Notes under the pieces: generated by a model
Seen by the model: only the letters and a program-made list of their open reading frames with translations
What the model was told of the DNA's origin: nothing
Databases searched by the model: none
In this document: one piece after another, positions 38,901-52,242 of the stretch
Numbering within the stretch: position 1 is the stretch's first letter
Layout of the letters: each line of letters begins with the position of its first letter
Assembly: GCA_013399305.1 (NCBI GenBank)
Contig: VXAI01000273.1
Span: 1 to 64,000, forward strand
DNA from: Rostratula benghalensis
Lineage: Eukaryota > Chordata > Aves > Charadriiformes > Rostratulidae
Length of the DNA stretch: 64,000 nt
Direction: 5' to 3'
Position numbers and translations under genes: made by a program

Positions 38901-41900
38901 GAAAAAGATTGGCTGGTATGTATTATCTGCTTGAAATACCACGAATAACAATTTAACAACATCATAATGCACTTCAACTACAATTTAAGAGACCTCCCCC
39001 CCTTTCTTAGATGAACAAATATCCAAGACCTGATTTAAAAATTTCATTGAAGAATACTCAATTTCATGCACATGTCTAAATTAATATTTGATTTTTCATT
39101 TAAATGACTTAATAGAGTGTTCTGCTGGAGTTGTCTTATAACACCAACTATAGCGACCACTTACAGACGGATTCAAAGTATTAAATTTTTGCTTCAGGTT
39201 CTTTATTATATAGATCTCAGGTTCATAAAAGTTCATAGAACCTTAGATGTACCTGAGTTACTCATCCTGGATCACTGATATTGATGGTATAAAAGCTAAA
39301 AGTTGAGGCATATTTTTCTTTGAGGCATATATTTTTATTAATAGGGATGTTTCCTTCTCTTCCACAAGTTTCTGTGAAATTCTACAGGCTTTAAGAGTCT
39401 TACTTTTGTTCGCTGCAATATAGTTTAGCTATTATCAAGGAAAGCTCAAGAAGATCCTGTATACTTGCTATGAAATTAATTCACATGGGAAGAAGGGGCC
39501 AAGGAATGTTCACAAAGACTCAGAAAAGTGAATTGAAATGGTGCAGATCAAACAGAAGGGTTGAACGATGCTGCACTCTGCTAAGAAGCAGCTAAAGCTT
39601 TTGTGCAATTTAAGTACAAAGAGGAAGTGAATTTTTGTGGATATATTTTCTTTCTTTATTTTTGGTTTAGCAAAACAGATATGAGATTTCATTTTGCTTT
39701 GTTTTCTCTTTGCTTTTATCTCCACACCTGGCAATGGGCCAGAGTAATTGGAACTAGGCCAACTTTATTTCTAGAGAAATAAAAGAAACCTGCCCTGGAA
39801 GCATAAAGAAATAACTGAGACAACGTGAGCTTAGTTATCCTATTCACTTTTTATTGAACTTCTTGAATTTGACCTTAGCAAAATTCAGAAGAGATTTACT
39901 ACTTTGGCAAGAAATGAAAGTCAACAATTGAAATTAACAGAAAGTCTAGCAATAGGAAAAAAATCACTTGACATTAATGCACTTGAAAGTAACTATAGCT
40001 CAATTCTCCTTAGCAAGTTGTTGCTAACATTAGAGTCAAGTAAGTGTAAACTGGCTCTGTTTCAAAATAAAGTTTTGCAGCAACTAAAAAAATTGTCAAG
40101 AGAAGAGCAACTGAAATTTAGATCTTCAGATTTCTTTTGATGTACAGTGGATATATTGAAGCTTATTTTAGATATTCAGTGGTTCTTGATAGCAATGTAT
40201 ATATTTTATCATACTGCACGCTTTAGTGTTGATGGACAAGAAACTGATCTATGTGAGGCAACAAATACTGTATACTGACCTTATCATGAGGCTATATTGC
40301 TTCACTTGCTTGATTTATGGCTTGACTTTTAAAGATTAATACATTCTAATTAATGAGAATTTGACATTAAAAATATCTTTAAAAAAAAAAAATAATCAGT
40401 CCATACAGCATCCTGCTGAGCCTGGCGTACTAAATTTGGTGTGGATGGCCAAGATGAGGTGGTGTATATACAGGATACAGTTGGATGAGTAGATAAAGCA
40501 ATTCTGACACTTAAATGACAGAAATTAAAGGCATTGTCTAACATCTCTTAGGGGATTCACATTTATATATGTTCCTTTCCAATACACAGGCAGGCGGAGA
40601 GCTAGGCTTTAGCTGAGTTGGGTTGCTGGACACCGCCCTAACTTTGATGTTGGATTTGTTTACAATAGGAAGCAGTGGTCACAAATGGTTAGAAGACAGT
40701 CCTGTGGTTATCTCCTCAAACATACTGTGGAAAATAAGTGGCACTTTCTTCAAATCCCAGACAGGGGAATATAAGGGTCTCTGACCTAGTTGTTTCATTC
40801 CAGGAGACTAGCCAGAATTGCAATAGGATTAAACAGCTGCATCCTCAGCCCAGACGAAATGAAGGCTAATCCATGTATCATTACCTGACAGTCTTGCAGA
40901 AATCCAAAGATCCACATGACAGTACAGTGAAACCTGGAGATTTAAATGAACCTTGCAAGTTATTTGAATTATTTGAAGCTATTATGTCAATTTTAAGTTT
41001 ATGTTCGTTTTGATAGCTAACTATTTTTACTTACTTCTCTTTGGGTGGAAAAGGTGGGAAAGTACCTAATATAAGACTCAGAGGATTTTATGACACATTC
41101 CTGATGAGTCATATATCAGTTCAGTAAAACAGACAAAGTTTTTATCTCCAGTGTCTGGATAACAGAAGGACAAAACCATTCCACTTGTTACGTGCTTTTT
41201 ATATAATAACCAGTAAAACTAGATCCAATGAATGCTCAAATTCTGATTTAAATGAGAAAAAGCAATTAATTACTATCCTTTTCTTGCCTTATTTAACATA
41301 CCTCTTAGAACTCTTAGCAAAGATTTATAATCTTAACCTTGATTTAAATTGTTAATATATAAATTTATAAACTGTTGACAAAACTGGTGAGGTGTCACAC
41401 TATCTAATTTGAGCAAGATTAGATAAATTAGTTACAGTTCATAATTAGAAAAAAAAATTAAAGTATCCAAACAGATAAAAGTGAGTTAGATAAAAATAAC
41501 AGTTATAATGAAATTCCAATATTATGACTTTCAAAATATTAATAAAAAAATGCCCATGAAAACCCCCATGATGCTTAGTCTGGTTAGTCTGGGTTTGAGA
41601 CTTTTAAAGCACTATAACATTTTATAACAGCTCTCAGTCCTCTCTTATAGGTAAATAATAGGATGTGTTGGGATATGAATCAATGCACAGAAATTCACAA
41701 GTCTATCAGTCACATTTATATATATCTCTAATTCCTTAAAAGGGGACCAACTAAGCACTTCTATGTTCAGTATACAGAGCCAAGACTGAAATTTGTAGTA
41801 AGAATTAAGAGCAAGTGTTTAAAAGCCTAAAACATGTTGAAGATTGAAGTTACTTTTGGACTCCATAATTCTATTGGTTCTGGAATTATTGCAAAATAAG

Positions 41901-42298
41901 AAGGCTGAAGTTACAATTTGCAGTTGCTTTATTCATAGGAAGAAATTCTATTTCACAAGAATTTTCTTTGAGGTTTGAAGGTTTCTTATGTAATTAGAGG
42001 AGGTAGTGTAGGCAAAACAGAATTTGCAATTATTTTTTAATTTGGTATTGGAATAAAAGGTGTTGTAAAAAAGAATGTTTGTTTCACTGCTCGGAAGCTG
42101 TTGTAGTGTAATTGTGTCAGTTTTAGTTCCTTGAACCGAGCTGCTTAAATGAATGTCCTTGACCTAAGACCTAGCGCCTGCCTTACAATGTATCAGCCAC
42201 TCATTGATTTACATGATTTATCAGCTGGAAGTTAGTCCTTGTCTTTAAATGTCTTCTGATCCTACCAGCACTAGAAAGAGATTCTCGAATCAGAGAGT
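35980..42298. other. AT-rich unique sequence, no gene seen
   Basis: No recognisable gene, RNA gene or interspersed repeat was found. A stop-free plus frame of about 102 codons (39835-40140) is leucine- and lysine-rich and helical in appearance but lies within chance length for this composition. An A12 run is near 40,381. Confidence 0.5.
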
Positions 42299-42321
42299 GA
42301 GTACACTCAATGAGTGTACTC
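42299..42321. repeat. Perfect 10-bp hairpin with 3-base loop
   Basis: GAGTACACTC at 42299-42308 is exactly complementary to GAGTGTACTC at 42312-42321, with AAT between. The whole 23 bases are almost a continuous palindrome. Function is unknown; it resembles a binding site for a dimeric factor or a cruciform-prone site. Confidence 0.7.
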
Positions 42322-45300
42322 CATGGGTCTGCAAAGTTTCTGCCAAGATTTCTGTGTTGTTATTAATGAATATATTAATTAATAATAATGAACATATTAA
42401 CAAACATATCCCAAAAGGTCTTTGCAGAAAACCCTATGAGGCTGGCAAGTTTCAATACCTGGTGAGTTTTTATAGCCAATTTATAAACTTTGTGGTTACA
42501 AATGAAAAGTTGACACATTTTAAACTATAATGAATTAATGTCTGCAGTTATAGCAACTATTATATATGAAGAAAAACATTATTTAATTCATATCATTAAG
42601 GAATCTCATGTGTTTAGAAATCTAATTTCTTGCGTCCAGCACTAGGTGGAGACAGTGATTCATACAATGCTTCCTAACAGGCACTAACCTAGCTGCTGAA
42701 CCACAGTTACTGTCAGCAAACATTATTTCATTTTTGTATTCAGTTTATTACAGACTGCAGGGTTACAATTGTTTGGGTGGGTTTTTTTTGGTAGTTGTCT
42801 CAAAGAAAGTGAAATAAAATTACTCATGCTTCGAGTAGCTGGCACGTCTCCCTGAATCTTTCACACACATGTATGCACAGGTAAATCACAAAACTCAAGG
42901 CAAACTATATACAAAGTACCATCGTTTTACTTCCAGGTTTAATATGTGTGAAATTTATTTAGTCACAGTAACTATGATCATATTCTGAGCCATACAAAAA
43001 ATCCTTAGCTATGTTTTGAAATTTTCTTTTTAACTAGAAAATATATATTTTGAAATCAAGGTTTCCTTTGAAATTCCTGGAAATAATCAAACAAAAAAAT
43101 TCATAAGTGTTAGTTTACTTTTGCCACATGAAGTCAATATATTGAGGTTACCAAGGTGTATTTAACTGTCCTTACCTCTGCACGGTCTCCCAATTTGCAG
43201 TTAGGGAGACTTCTCACACATCAGCCAGGAGCAAAGATTGATATCACACATCCCATCTCTTTCTATAACTTCATATGAACTAGTTTTGAGCAGTTAAGGG
43301 ACCTTAAAAGAGAAAAAAACAACGGGGAAAAATAATTGCATACAACTAAAAAACTGCCAAGAGACCACTTTGCAGGTATTGCGAGTTAAAATCTAAGAGT
43401 TGGCAAGTGATTTAAGAAGGTATATGGCATCAGTGTGAGACAGCATGTAATTAGCAGAAAGTAACTACACAGTACAGTCTGCATATCTGACATGTTTGAA
43501 TTATAGAAAGTTAAAAACCAGGCATATAATAATTCCTTTTATTTAGGCTGCTGTTTAAGACAAAAGCAGCTGGAGTTCTTGTGCTGCTGTGCTATCTCCC
43601 TATTGCCTGAAAGATGGGACCTCCTGGCAGTGATGCTGTTTTGACTTAAAAATCATTTAAATACACTGAACTGGAGTGTGGGCTAATTTCCCAATGGCAA
43701 TCAAACTTCAAACTTTGAATTTGGCTGAGCCTAGCTGTAGCAGACTGCAGTCTATGCAGCCACATTAGGACAATACATAGGATCAAAAGGATCCTCTTGA
43801 AAACATCTGCTGCAGTCAGCAGAGCCATAGTAGGCGTTTGGCAAATTTCACTAGCAGACTGCTGACATTTGATCACAAACTGGCTGGAATTAATACAGCC
43901 TGGGCTGATTTCTTTGGCTTTGTTTTCACTATTGCATCTTTCATAGGCAAAAAGAAGTATAGATTATAATTGTGCCGGTAGAAGCTCTTCATGACTTTTG
44001 CTCAATAGCTAGAAAGATGAATTGGCTTCACCTACATGAGACACGTTCAGGATCTCCAGTTCTCTCTAAGAAGTGAACACGCTAAAATTTGCTGATTGAT
44101 ATGACAGACAGCACATCCAAAGTAAGAAAATGCAGGGTTGTTTTTCAAGCAAGCAACATAATATTTCTCAGAGAATACGATGCTGTTAGTCTGTAGCTGT
44201 TCTACAGCTTTTTGCCTAGCGTGAGGGGAAAAAGAGAGTGTTATTTATAATCATCTCTCAAATTATGCCTTCATAAGCTATTCTGGACTCTGCGTGCAGG
44301 GACTGAAGGACAAGGAAACAAAAAAACCCCAAACCCTTTCCCTTTTACCTATAATGAAAATCTATAGGAAAGGTCATTGCTTTTTTGAGGTCTTTCTTTT
44401 ACTTCTTGCCATAGCTATGAGTTAACCTCCACTAGGGCAGTCCAGTACGACTGAGGGAGAGACACTGCATTAGGTTGCGCATTTGCAAGTGATATGTGGC
44501 ATCCACAGCGCTGCCCCAGATGGCACAATTCTTTAAGTACCTACTGGAGATGACAGGGTTGGCATTCCCTGTTCACTGTGGAAGACTTGTGCATAGCTTT
44601 ATTCTGGTTTCTGTTTATAAGATTGGGGTGGGGAAGACACCCAAAGCCTTACTTCTGTAAGGCTGAGAAGAGGTATCAAAGAGTGTGAGCTGACAGCTGG
44701 AAAACAAACCCAGTACGCAGAATCTCAAATAGCTGTCTAGGGTGCAGACACCCTCAAGTAAATTATGTGTGGCACGTATGCTACCTATACATTACTTAAG
44801 TGCTAATCACATCCATCTCGTACAGTCACATTCCTGGTCCTGGTCAGGTTTCTCTCTTTACACGTATTCCTTCATGCTGCTTATGGTCTAAACTCTTCTC
44901 ACACATTATTTCCAGTTTACCTATGTAGCCACTTCTTGATACCAATCAATATTTAAGGGTTGCATGTAGCAGTAATATAATTAGGGGCAGAAGCACAATC
45001 AGACAAAACATAGGCATGAAGTCAAAGGAAGAGTGGTTGTTTCACATCAGAGAAATACCTGCATGCCCAATAGACCACTGGGGGCAAAAATATCCTAAAT
45101 GCTCAGCTGAATTATATGAAAAATAAGGATACAACAGCAGTGCCAACACTGACAGCTATATATATTAAACAATGTAAAGGACAGTAATTTCAAAAAATCC
45201 CTGGCCCTCCAGAATGGGGTCAAATTTCCATCCATACAATCCCCCCCAAACAACAACAAAAAGCACTAAATCAGCACTAATTCTCACCCATGCCTGCCAT

Positions 45301-46032
45301 GAGATACTCTTTAAGCTTTCTTCATCAGCCATATGTGCTCTTCCCACACAGCATAATTTACAGTATATAAGTACAATTATTCATATGTAAATCTATAATA
45401 ACTACCTTACATTTTCAGAAAACAAATAATATATAACCTTACTGAAATTCTTGCTGAACTGAAATGACTGACAAAACTGCCACTGATTTCAGTGCAGCCA
45501 GGATTTGAATTAGGGACTTCAACAATAAAGGACAAAAATCGTAAATTACATTATCTACAAGCGGAACTATTGCTGCATTTAATACAGTTGCAAAAAGTTA
45601 GATGTAGTTCAGTGAAATGATGTTTTTTTCTAAATGTGTTTTCCATACATTTTTTAATATACTAGCACAGTAAATGGTATGGAAGGTAAATCATGTGAAT
45701 TAAAGCAGGGGCATGTGTCTGATAATTCACACAGGCATCTACTGTCAGACGCCTCTGAATAAAATAAATTTAAAGATTTTTTTTAAATCAAACCCACAAT
45801 GGTTGTTAAACTAATATTCAAAGCTCTCCAAGGTAGGCAAAATAAACAGCTTTTAAAATTTGTCCTTTCAGTTCAGACTCAGGCTGCATTGCTGAAATAC
45901 TACATTCCAGTCCCTTAAGATCTAATGCACTAATCTAATGCACTGTGGCTGATCTATTACAGATTATTATAAATTAGAGAAGTCCTTGTGTTGCTATAAT
46001 TTTCTACAGATTGCTTCTTAAAGCAAAAGGGT
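42322..46032. other. AT-rich unique sequence, no gene seen
   Basis: No exon or known repeat was recognised. Minus-strand frames at 43646-43876 and 45165-45347 show no motif. Confidence 0.55.
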
Positions 46033-46050
46033 AAAAAAAAAAAAAAAAAA
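46033..46050. repeat. Poly-A run (A18)
   Basis: A run of 18 A is followed by GGAAAAGAAGAAAAG. It is a simple repeat. Confidence 0.85.
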
Positions 46051-46779
46051 GGAAAAGAAGAAAAGTGTAAACAACTATTTCTTCTGTTTATGCTGGATTT
46101 AGCTCAGTTAGAAATATGAATTTGGACCCATAATCAGGGTACCAAATTTATTTAATTTCCCACATGAAATGTATAGCAGGAAACAGAAACAAGTTCAGTT
46201 CTCCAATACAAAATTACAAGATTTTGGATTCTGTGCTGCCTACTCCTAGAAGCTTTTGCAATTTTTCCACAATACTTGTGCTCCAGTTATACGTATGTGA
46301 AATGCGGAAAATTATTTCCTTCCTTTGAAGAGACAGCAAATGCGTTAAGGCATTAAGGACCGTGAGATGCTATCATACTACAGCAGTGTCATGCAAATAT
46401 ATAGTTCAGAAAAATAAAAATATATTGCAGATAAAGCTACAAAGTTTGTACTTTTGAATTGTTACTACCTTATTTTTGTTGAGTAAATTATTTGCTGGAT
46501 TAGAGTGTGTTTGAAAATTAATAGCAATGTTCTTTTGTTTCATTTTATGCAGTTCTGGAGACCAAAAGAGCCTCAGGAATTAATTGTAGCCTTCTAATAA
46601 ACACAATCATGTAATGACGTATTTAACATTACTGTTTTTTGTTTGATTCCAAATAAATTGCAGATTTTTTTCTGATGTGATACTAAAACAATTACCATTT
46701 TGAAAAAGGATAATTAATCTACAATTTTTTCACATTAGATCATATATCTCTAAAGAGTGCCCACAGATTTGATGGTCTT

Positions 46780-47080
46780 CAGCTGCTGTGTATTTATTTT
46801 TCATTTTTTCTAGTGATGTACCGCCCCATCAGTGCTGACATTTAAATGAGTGAGTATTCAACACAAATGTGATCATTTGTATAGCATCCAATGCGGCACC
46901 ATACTGAGATGATTGCTTCTGGGAGCCATCCATGGGTTCTCGAATAGGGGGGAAAAGCCAGGCAAAATTTTATCAATTTACATTTTTCTGTGATTAATTT
47001 TTATGCAAATAAGGGCCCGACCATGCTCCCATCTCACCTGAATCATGCGGATCATCAAAGACAAATTGAGCATCACTTAT
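46780..47080. promoter_or_regulatory. Possible conserved non-coding element
   Basis: This stretch lacks repeats and homopolymers and contains several transcription-factor words: an ATGCAAAT octamer at 47003-47010, a TGATTAAT homeodomain-like site just upstream, and a CATTTAAATG palindrome near 46,840. It looks like the non-coding elements found in gene deserts around developmental genes, but conservation cannot be seen from one sequence. The call is inference. Confidence 0.2.
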
Positions 47081-48665
47081 TTAAAAAATAGGCTTTAAAC
47101 TACTCTACAGCTGTGTTGGAAAATGCTAAGAGCAGGGCATGAACTTTTCTAATGTAACAGGAATAGATAAGAAAATGCTTCTTTTTGCATTTTTGTCCAC
47201 ACTGTGATAAACATGAATCTTAACAAAATCCTTAAAATTGTCTTTGTTTCATATTCCTTATGCCCTTGTAAACATTTGACTATGGGAATGCTACATAAGG
47301 GGATTTTTCCAATTTCAGAATACTAACAAACATACTTGCAAAAAAAATACATTGCTTAGTGATGAAAAAAATTGTATTGGCTAGCATACTTAAAGTATAC
47401 ACAATTTATTTACATTTTTAGATAGAATTCAAGAAGTCATCCAGTGGTATACTACAGTGGAAAAGGCCTCACATAAACAACCTCATAATGTTAGAGTAAA
47501 AGCTGTTAAGACACACAAATAAGTAAATTCTGATTACAAATGAATATATTCTGCCTTATCATATATATCTATATAGATATCTATATGCACATATCTGGCT
47601 GTCATGACATTTAGTTTGCTAAACAAAAGACTTTAAAATGTAATTTAGGATTAGCAGGTTACACTGATGGACTTTTAATAATTATTGATACTAATACTGA
47701 AGAGAGTAAGTGTGAAAAACCAATCTTGTTATTTATTCTAAAACAAATTTATGTTTATCTTCCTGTAGGAAAGCAATAATATTGTTTCTCTGTAGCATTA
47801 AGGAATAAGGCATTATTATCAGCCCCAACCATAATTTTTATAGCTTTAAGATAAATTACATCCAGAAATATGAACACTTCTCTCTCTAATTTGCACTTGA
47901 AATCTGTATCCAGGTGCAAGAACGTGTTCTCATGAAAAGTGCTCTCTCATAAAGAAGGTGATTTTTGAAAAGTCAGTTTCTCTTCAGAATAGCCTTCTGA
48001 AAATTGTAATATGTAATGTCAGTTCAGAGACTCATTTTACAAGTCTTTCCACAAATCGATATCCCTAAAGCTAATCTCAGAGGAGTAAATGTGAAGTGTA
48101 ATGGCAAAAAGATGGTCCTTATCAGTTAGAGCTTGAAAAAAGAAAAGCTCATGTACCAGACAATCTTGTGGCATTAGAGCCAAGATGCCCCCTTATGTAT
48201 TGCACATATGAAAGGGGAAATTTTATAGGTTACATCAACCCACAATTTAATGAGTTACCTTTCATTAAACAGTACAGCTGAATATACATTATTTCATGTC
48301 CAAATAGAATATATGTTTGCACACATGCAGACATGATCAATTTTCAGGCTCAGACCTTCCCCTCAAATCCTGCAAGCCTCCTATCACTTATTAAACCACT
48401 GACATAACAGGTGAGATCATAACTGTAGCAAAGCCAACAAGAGTCCTGATACTGTTCTCAACAGAGTCAGACCTCTGTCCAGCCTCCAGCCAAGAACACC
48501 ACAATAGATGCTTTTAAAATCCTCAGGCAGTATGATACCCATTGTTTTTAATGTTTATATCTTCATTCCTCTGCCTCCCTAGTTATCAGCTTTGAGAAAG
48601 ACTGTACTCTGGCAAGTTTGGATCTAACTGGTTGACCACATAAATGGTACCATTCAGCTATTCAG
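47081..48665. other. AT-rich unique sequence, no gene seen
   Basis: No gene was recognised. ATATAGATATCTATAT at 47571-47586 is a perfect AT-rich palindrome within a short AT-alternating stretch. Confidence 0.55.
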
Positions 48666-48690
48666 AAAAAAAAAAAAAAAAAAAAAAAAA
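48666..48690. repeat. Poly-A run (A25)
   Basis: A run of 25 A follows TTCAG. The 300 bases before it are somewhat GC-richer but were not recognised as a SINE, LINE or processed gene, and no target duplication was seen. Confidence 0.85.
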
Positions 48691-51213
48691 GTGAAACTCT
48701 CTTCCCTGAAAAAAATATCTTGAAGACCAAGTTATAAAGACAGAAAAACAATATTACAAGATCAATTGACCTGTTTAGAATCCCACTAAATGGAACCAAG
48801 TTCAAAACAGTTACCATTCACTGTCTTTCAACAAGCTTTAGCACCTTCTATAGAACACATCCTCTAAGAATGCGTTAGGACAGTAAGAGATCTATGATAT
48901 CCTACTGGAATAGTTCTGTTACTATAATAGGTAATATATGAAAACGTACTATGTAGCAGCTTACAATGAGGATTCTGAATCAACTAGAAGTGATATCCTG
49001 GTGTTTAATTCCAAACACTTACCACAATAATCTTATGGGATATAAGAGAGCCATAAAGAGATTATTTTACCAGCCACTGGCACACATTTGAGGATGGAAA
49101 ATATCAGTTGTTTAATAGCACGTGATCACAGAGCACACATTTTACGGCAAGGAATGGAAGGATTAGAACACACAATGTATGCATGTCTCTCCTCTCAAAG
49201 ACTATTTACTGGTACTTCACTTGCCATGGGAATGTAAAACAGTGCTAAAAACAAACAATAAATGACTGTATACCCAGTTACAATAAAACGTGTGGAATTC
49301 AAAGAAGCAAAACATTTTGCCAGTATTTTCCAGCCTAAAAAAGGAATCCCTACGTACCCTTTAATTTAAACCAAGCGAGTAATATATATTAAAGAGATTA
49401 TGTACACGTACACACACAGGTTTCCTATTCACATACACATGGATTACAAGGTGCCTTTTTTGGCAGTCTAGGAAGTAGATGAGGAACTGTTAACAGGTAT
49501 GTTGAGGCATAGTGTTGACATCCACAGAGCTTCAGCTGAGGTGATTTCAACTGGTACAACTGCAGCTTAAAGGCAAAGAGGATTGCCACTCTAATATAGA
49601 AGACCAAGCGTGTCCCTCAGTAGTACACTGTCATCCCTTGACTTGGAGAGATGCTCTCAACTGCAGAATGTGCATGAGGGGACAACTGAACTCCAAGCAC
49701 AGGGGTCAAGCTTTGAAAAATATGAAAATATTCTAATAATGCAAAAAGATGGAGGTATCATGAAAACTAATTCAGAAGAGCAAAAGGAAAGGAAAGAATA
49801 AAAGCAATACTGTAGTTGACATGTCCCTCCCTCCAAAAATCAGGTGGCAAGTTGCTCCATTTTTGCTGCTGAGGTACCAACCTTTGGCATTAGGCCCATG
49901 TACTAAGAGCACAATGCTCAGAGGGAAATGCTGCATAGAAGGCAACAACAGACTTTCCTTTTTGGATATGAGTGTGGTGACCCAGAAGCAGAGAAACAAA
50001 CTTAAATGTCCTTAAAATATCTTTTAATGGGGTGCATGATCAAAAAAAAGCCTTTTACTAAGGTTTTATGCTGAGAAAAAAAATATGGGTATCATGGAAA
50101 TGGAAGATTTTGGAACTACATACAATATTTATTGGAGAAAATAAATGAATAAATTGGAAATGAAACTTTATGAATCTGGACAAAAATATATATTTGTATA
50201 TAAAAATCTTACTGAAATAAATGTTTGAATAAACTATTGCTCTTTTTCTCCTTTCATACATTTTCCTGGACCCCTGTTGCTATTACCTGGAATCTTAAAT
50301 GTTTACTTTGGTGGAGTTATTAGTATGACAGATTTTGCATATATAGACGCTTTCATGGGTTGAGCCAAGATAATATGGTGAAAATAACTGGTGGCTGTTG
50401 TTGCTAAAGAGCAGACGGTTCAGAATGCTTTTGTTTGATAGTCATGTTGCAGAATTATGAAGATATCATCTTGCTACCATTCCTGCTTGTTAGATGAAAT
50501 GGTGGAAATGTTGCTCTAAAACATGCTCTATGACCATAAAGTAAAGGCTTAATTATGTTTTCAGGTTGCCTAGTGAACTCCCTTGAACTTTGAAAAAGAA
50601 GATTGGGTCAATTTCAATCAAAATATATTTTGGGATTCTTTTTGTAAATTGTTAACACCCTATAGTCCAAATTTAACCTTATTCAACATGTTTAATCAAA
50701 TTCTGTCCAGAAAAAAAGGGTTCCCATGGTGCAGTGCCCTGTCAAGACCAACGTGCACTCAAAAATGGGCCCAAAACTTTATGCAACATGTACTTGTTTG
50801 TTAGCCAGATACATGCTGGTACTGCAAATCTTACCTGGGAGGTACAGCTCTAAGGATCCTAACTATCATCAACTCACCAAATGGGATTCAAAGAGAACTC
50901 CAAAATTCCATTAGCCAAAGAAACATGAAGATTGAGGTAAGAAATCTCAGCTGGGTTGGATGTCACGAGTGAGAAGTCTTTAGTGATGAGAATGTTGGGC
51001 AAGGATTCAGACTCTTCTTAGCAGCCTGGCTTGTTTGTGAGAGGGAGACTCTTCTCAAATATCCTCTGAATGCTGATTTAGGACTTGCAAGCAATAATTG
51101 ATCTATAAGCAAAATACAAACCCATATAAACAATTATTCAGGACTCATCTGCTTTGTCACAGGTAATTTAAGAAAACATATGTCATGGGTTATTTAAGGA
51201 ATAACTACTAGCA
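48691..51213. other. AT-rich unique sequence, no gene seen
   Basis: No recognisable exon, RNA gene or known repeat was found. Confidence 0.55.
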
Positions 51214-51624
51214 TTACTCGTCACATCTAGAAACTTCAACCCATCCTTCTCTGTTGGCTTGTAGTCTATAGGATATATGAAAGATCTCAAAGATTGCTTC
51301 AGATGTTTTACTTCTTTCAGTAATAACATGCACAGAGATTCTTGCAGCAGAAGATATAAATTGACATACTGCCATTAGAGTTTCACTGTGGTCAGGAATA
51401 ACAGGGTAACCTGGGGGTATAAACATAGGTATGTCATGCCAAGGCACCTGCACAAGGTTAGAAGCTGTAACACTATGAGAGATCCAGTGCCACTTTGGAT
51501 CTGCAGCGAGAAGCCCACAGGATACCTTAGGCCTACCTGGAACGATACTGGACTCCTGCTTGTGGGCATCAGTATTATTCCTGCAGTACCAAGCTGAAAC
51601 GAAGACACAGAGAAAATCTATTTC
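51214..51624 (-). CDS. Candidate coding exon, unrecognised
   Basis: On the minus strand a frame stays open for about 136 codons between in-frame stops. Near its 5' side is a textbook-looking splice acceptor: a pyrimidine-rich stretch (TTTTCTCTGTGTCTTCG) followed by TTTCAG, so an exon could begin at 51593. Near its 3' side GA followed by GTAATG could be a donor at 51218, just before the in-frame TAA; alternatively the TAA ends the protein. The translation has balanced composition, four Cys, several Trp, and segments such as VQVPWHDIPMFIPPGYP and SRCDE. I do not recognise the family. A shorter plus-strand frame also overlaps, so a stop-poor region by chance or an old retroelement remains possible. 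Confidence 0.25.
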   Translation of the reverse strand, partial: EIDFLCVFVSAWYCRNNTDAHKQESSIVPGRPKVSCGLLAADPKWHWISHSVTASNLVQVPWHDIPMFIPPGYPVIPDHSETLMAVCQFISSAARISVHVITERSKTSEAIFEIFHISYRLQANREGWVEVSRCDE

Positions 51625-52242
51625 TCATTATAACATGGTTCCTTACTTAGCTTACACTTCACATCTTTTGCGCAAGGATACCAGTGTTAAAAACTATTGG
51701 GGTAGCCTCAGTTTATATAACAGGATAATTTACGTTGTGCCTTTACTCTCATGTTATCCCCAAACTTTCCGGGAGAACTGTTATTGTAAGATATCCAAAT
51801 GCATGCAACAACCATGTTGAAGCCTATACACAACCTACCACGCGCTACATAATTGTGATTTTAAGAGATATCTAGAACTCAGATATAGTTCAGGCTCTTT
51901 AGTTAACTGCACTTGACCTGAACTGACATCCACAACCCCCTTCATGATGGTGTTTAGCCGAGTTCTGTGGATTCTCCAAATGCACACTGTCAGTTCAAGC
52001 TCAAAGTCATACTTAACTTAACTTATGTCAGTATTCTTCAACTTCCTTACATACTACTGATAGGAATATTTTAAAGGATAAGCAAGTGTTCTTATCTTGT
52101 CCAAAGGGAATATATCCAAGAATAAAAAAAAAAGAGGGGGAAGATAATGGGGAAAAAATGTTCACTGATGAAAACATTTATTGATAACTCAGTAACTGAG
52201 AGGAAATATACCATTCTTCATTTCTTTACTATTGACCACGAA
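51625..52242. other. Unique sequence, no gene confirmed
   Basis: A plus-strand frame open from about 51478 to 51820 overlaps the candidate exon antisense and reaches into this stretch. It shows no recognised motif. Nothing else was seen. Confidence 0.45.

Noticed and set aside
39835..40140. About 102-codon stop-free plus frame, leucine and lysine rich
   Set aside because: A frame this long is expected by chance several times in a window of this size and base composition; there are no clear splice sites or motifs.
48350..48690. Possible processed pseudogene or SINE ending in A25
   Set aside because: No recognised body, no target duplication and no open frame upstream of the A run.
51400..51460. 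HDIP motif in the minus-strand candidate exon, as in inorganic pyrophosphatase
   Set aside because: Only four residues agree and the flanking residues do not fit that family.
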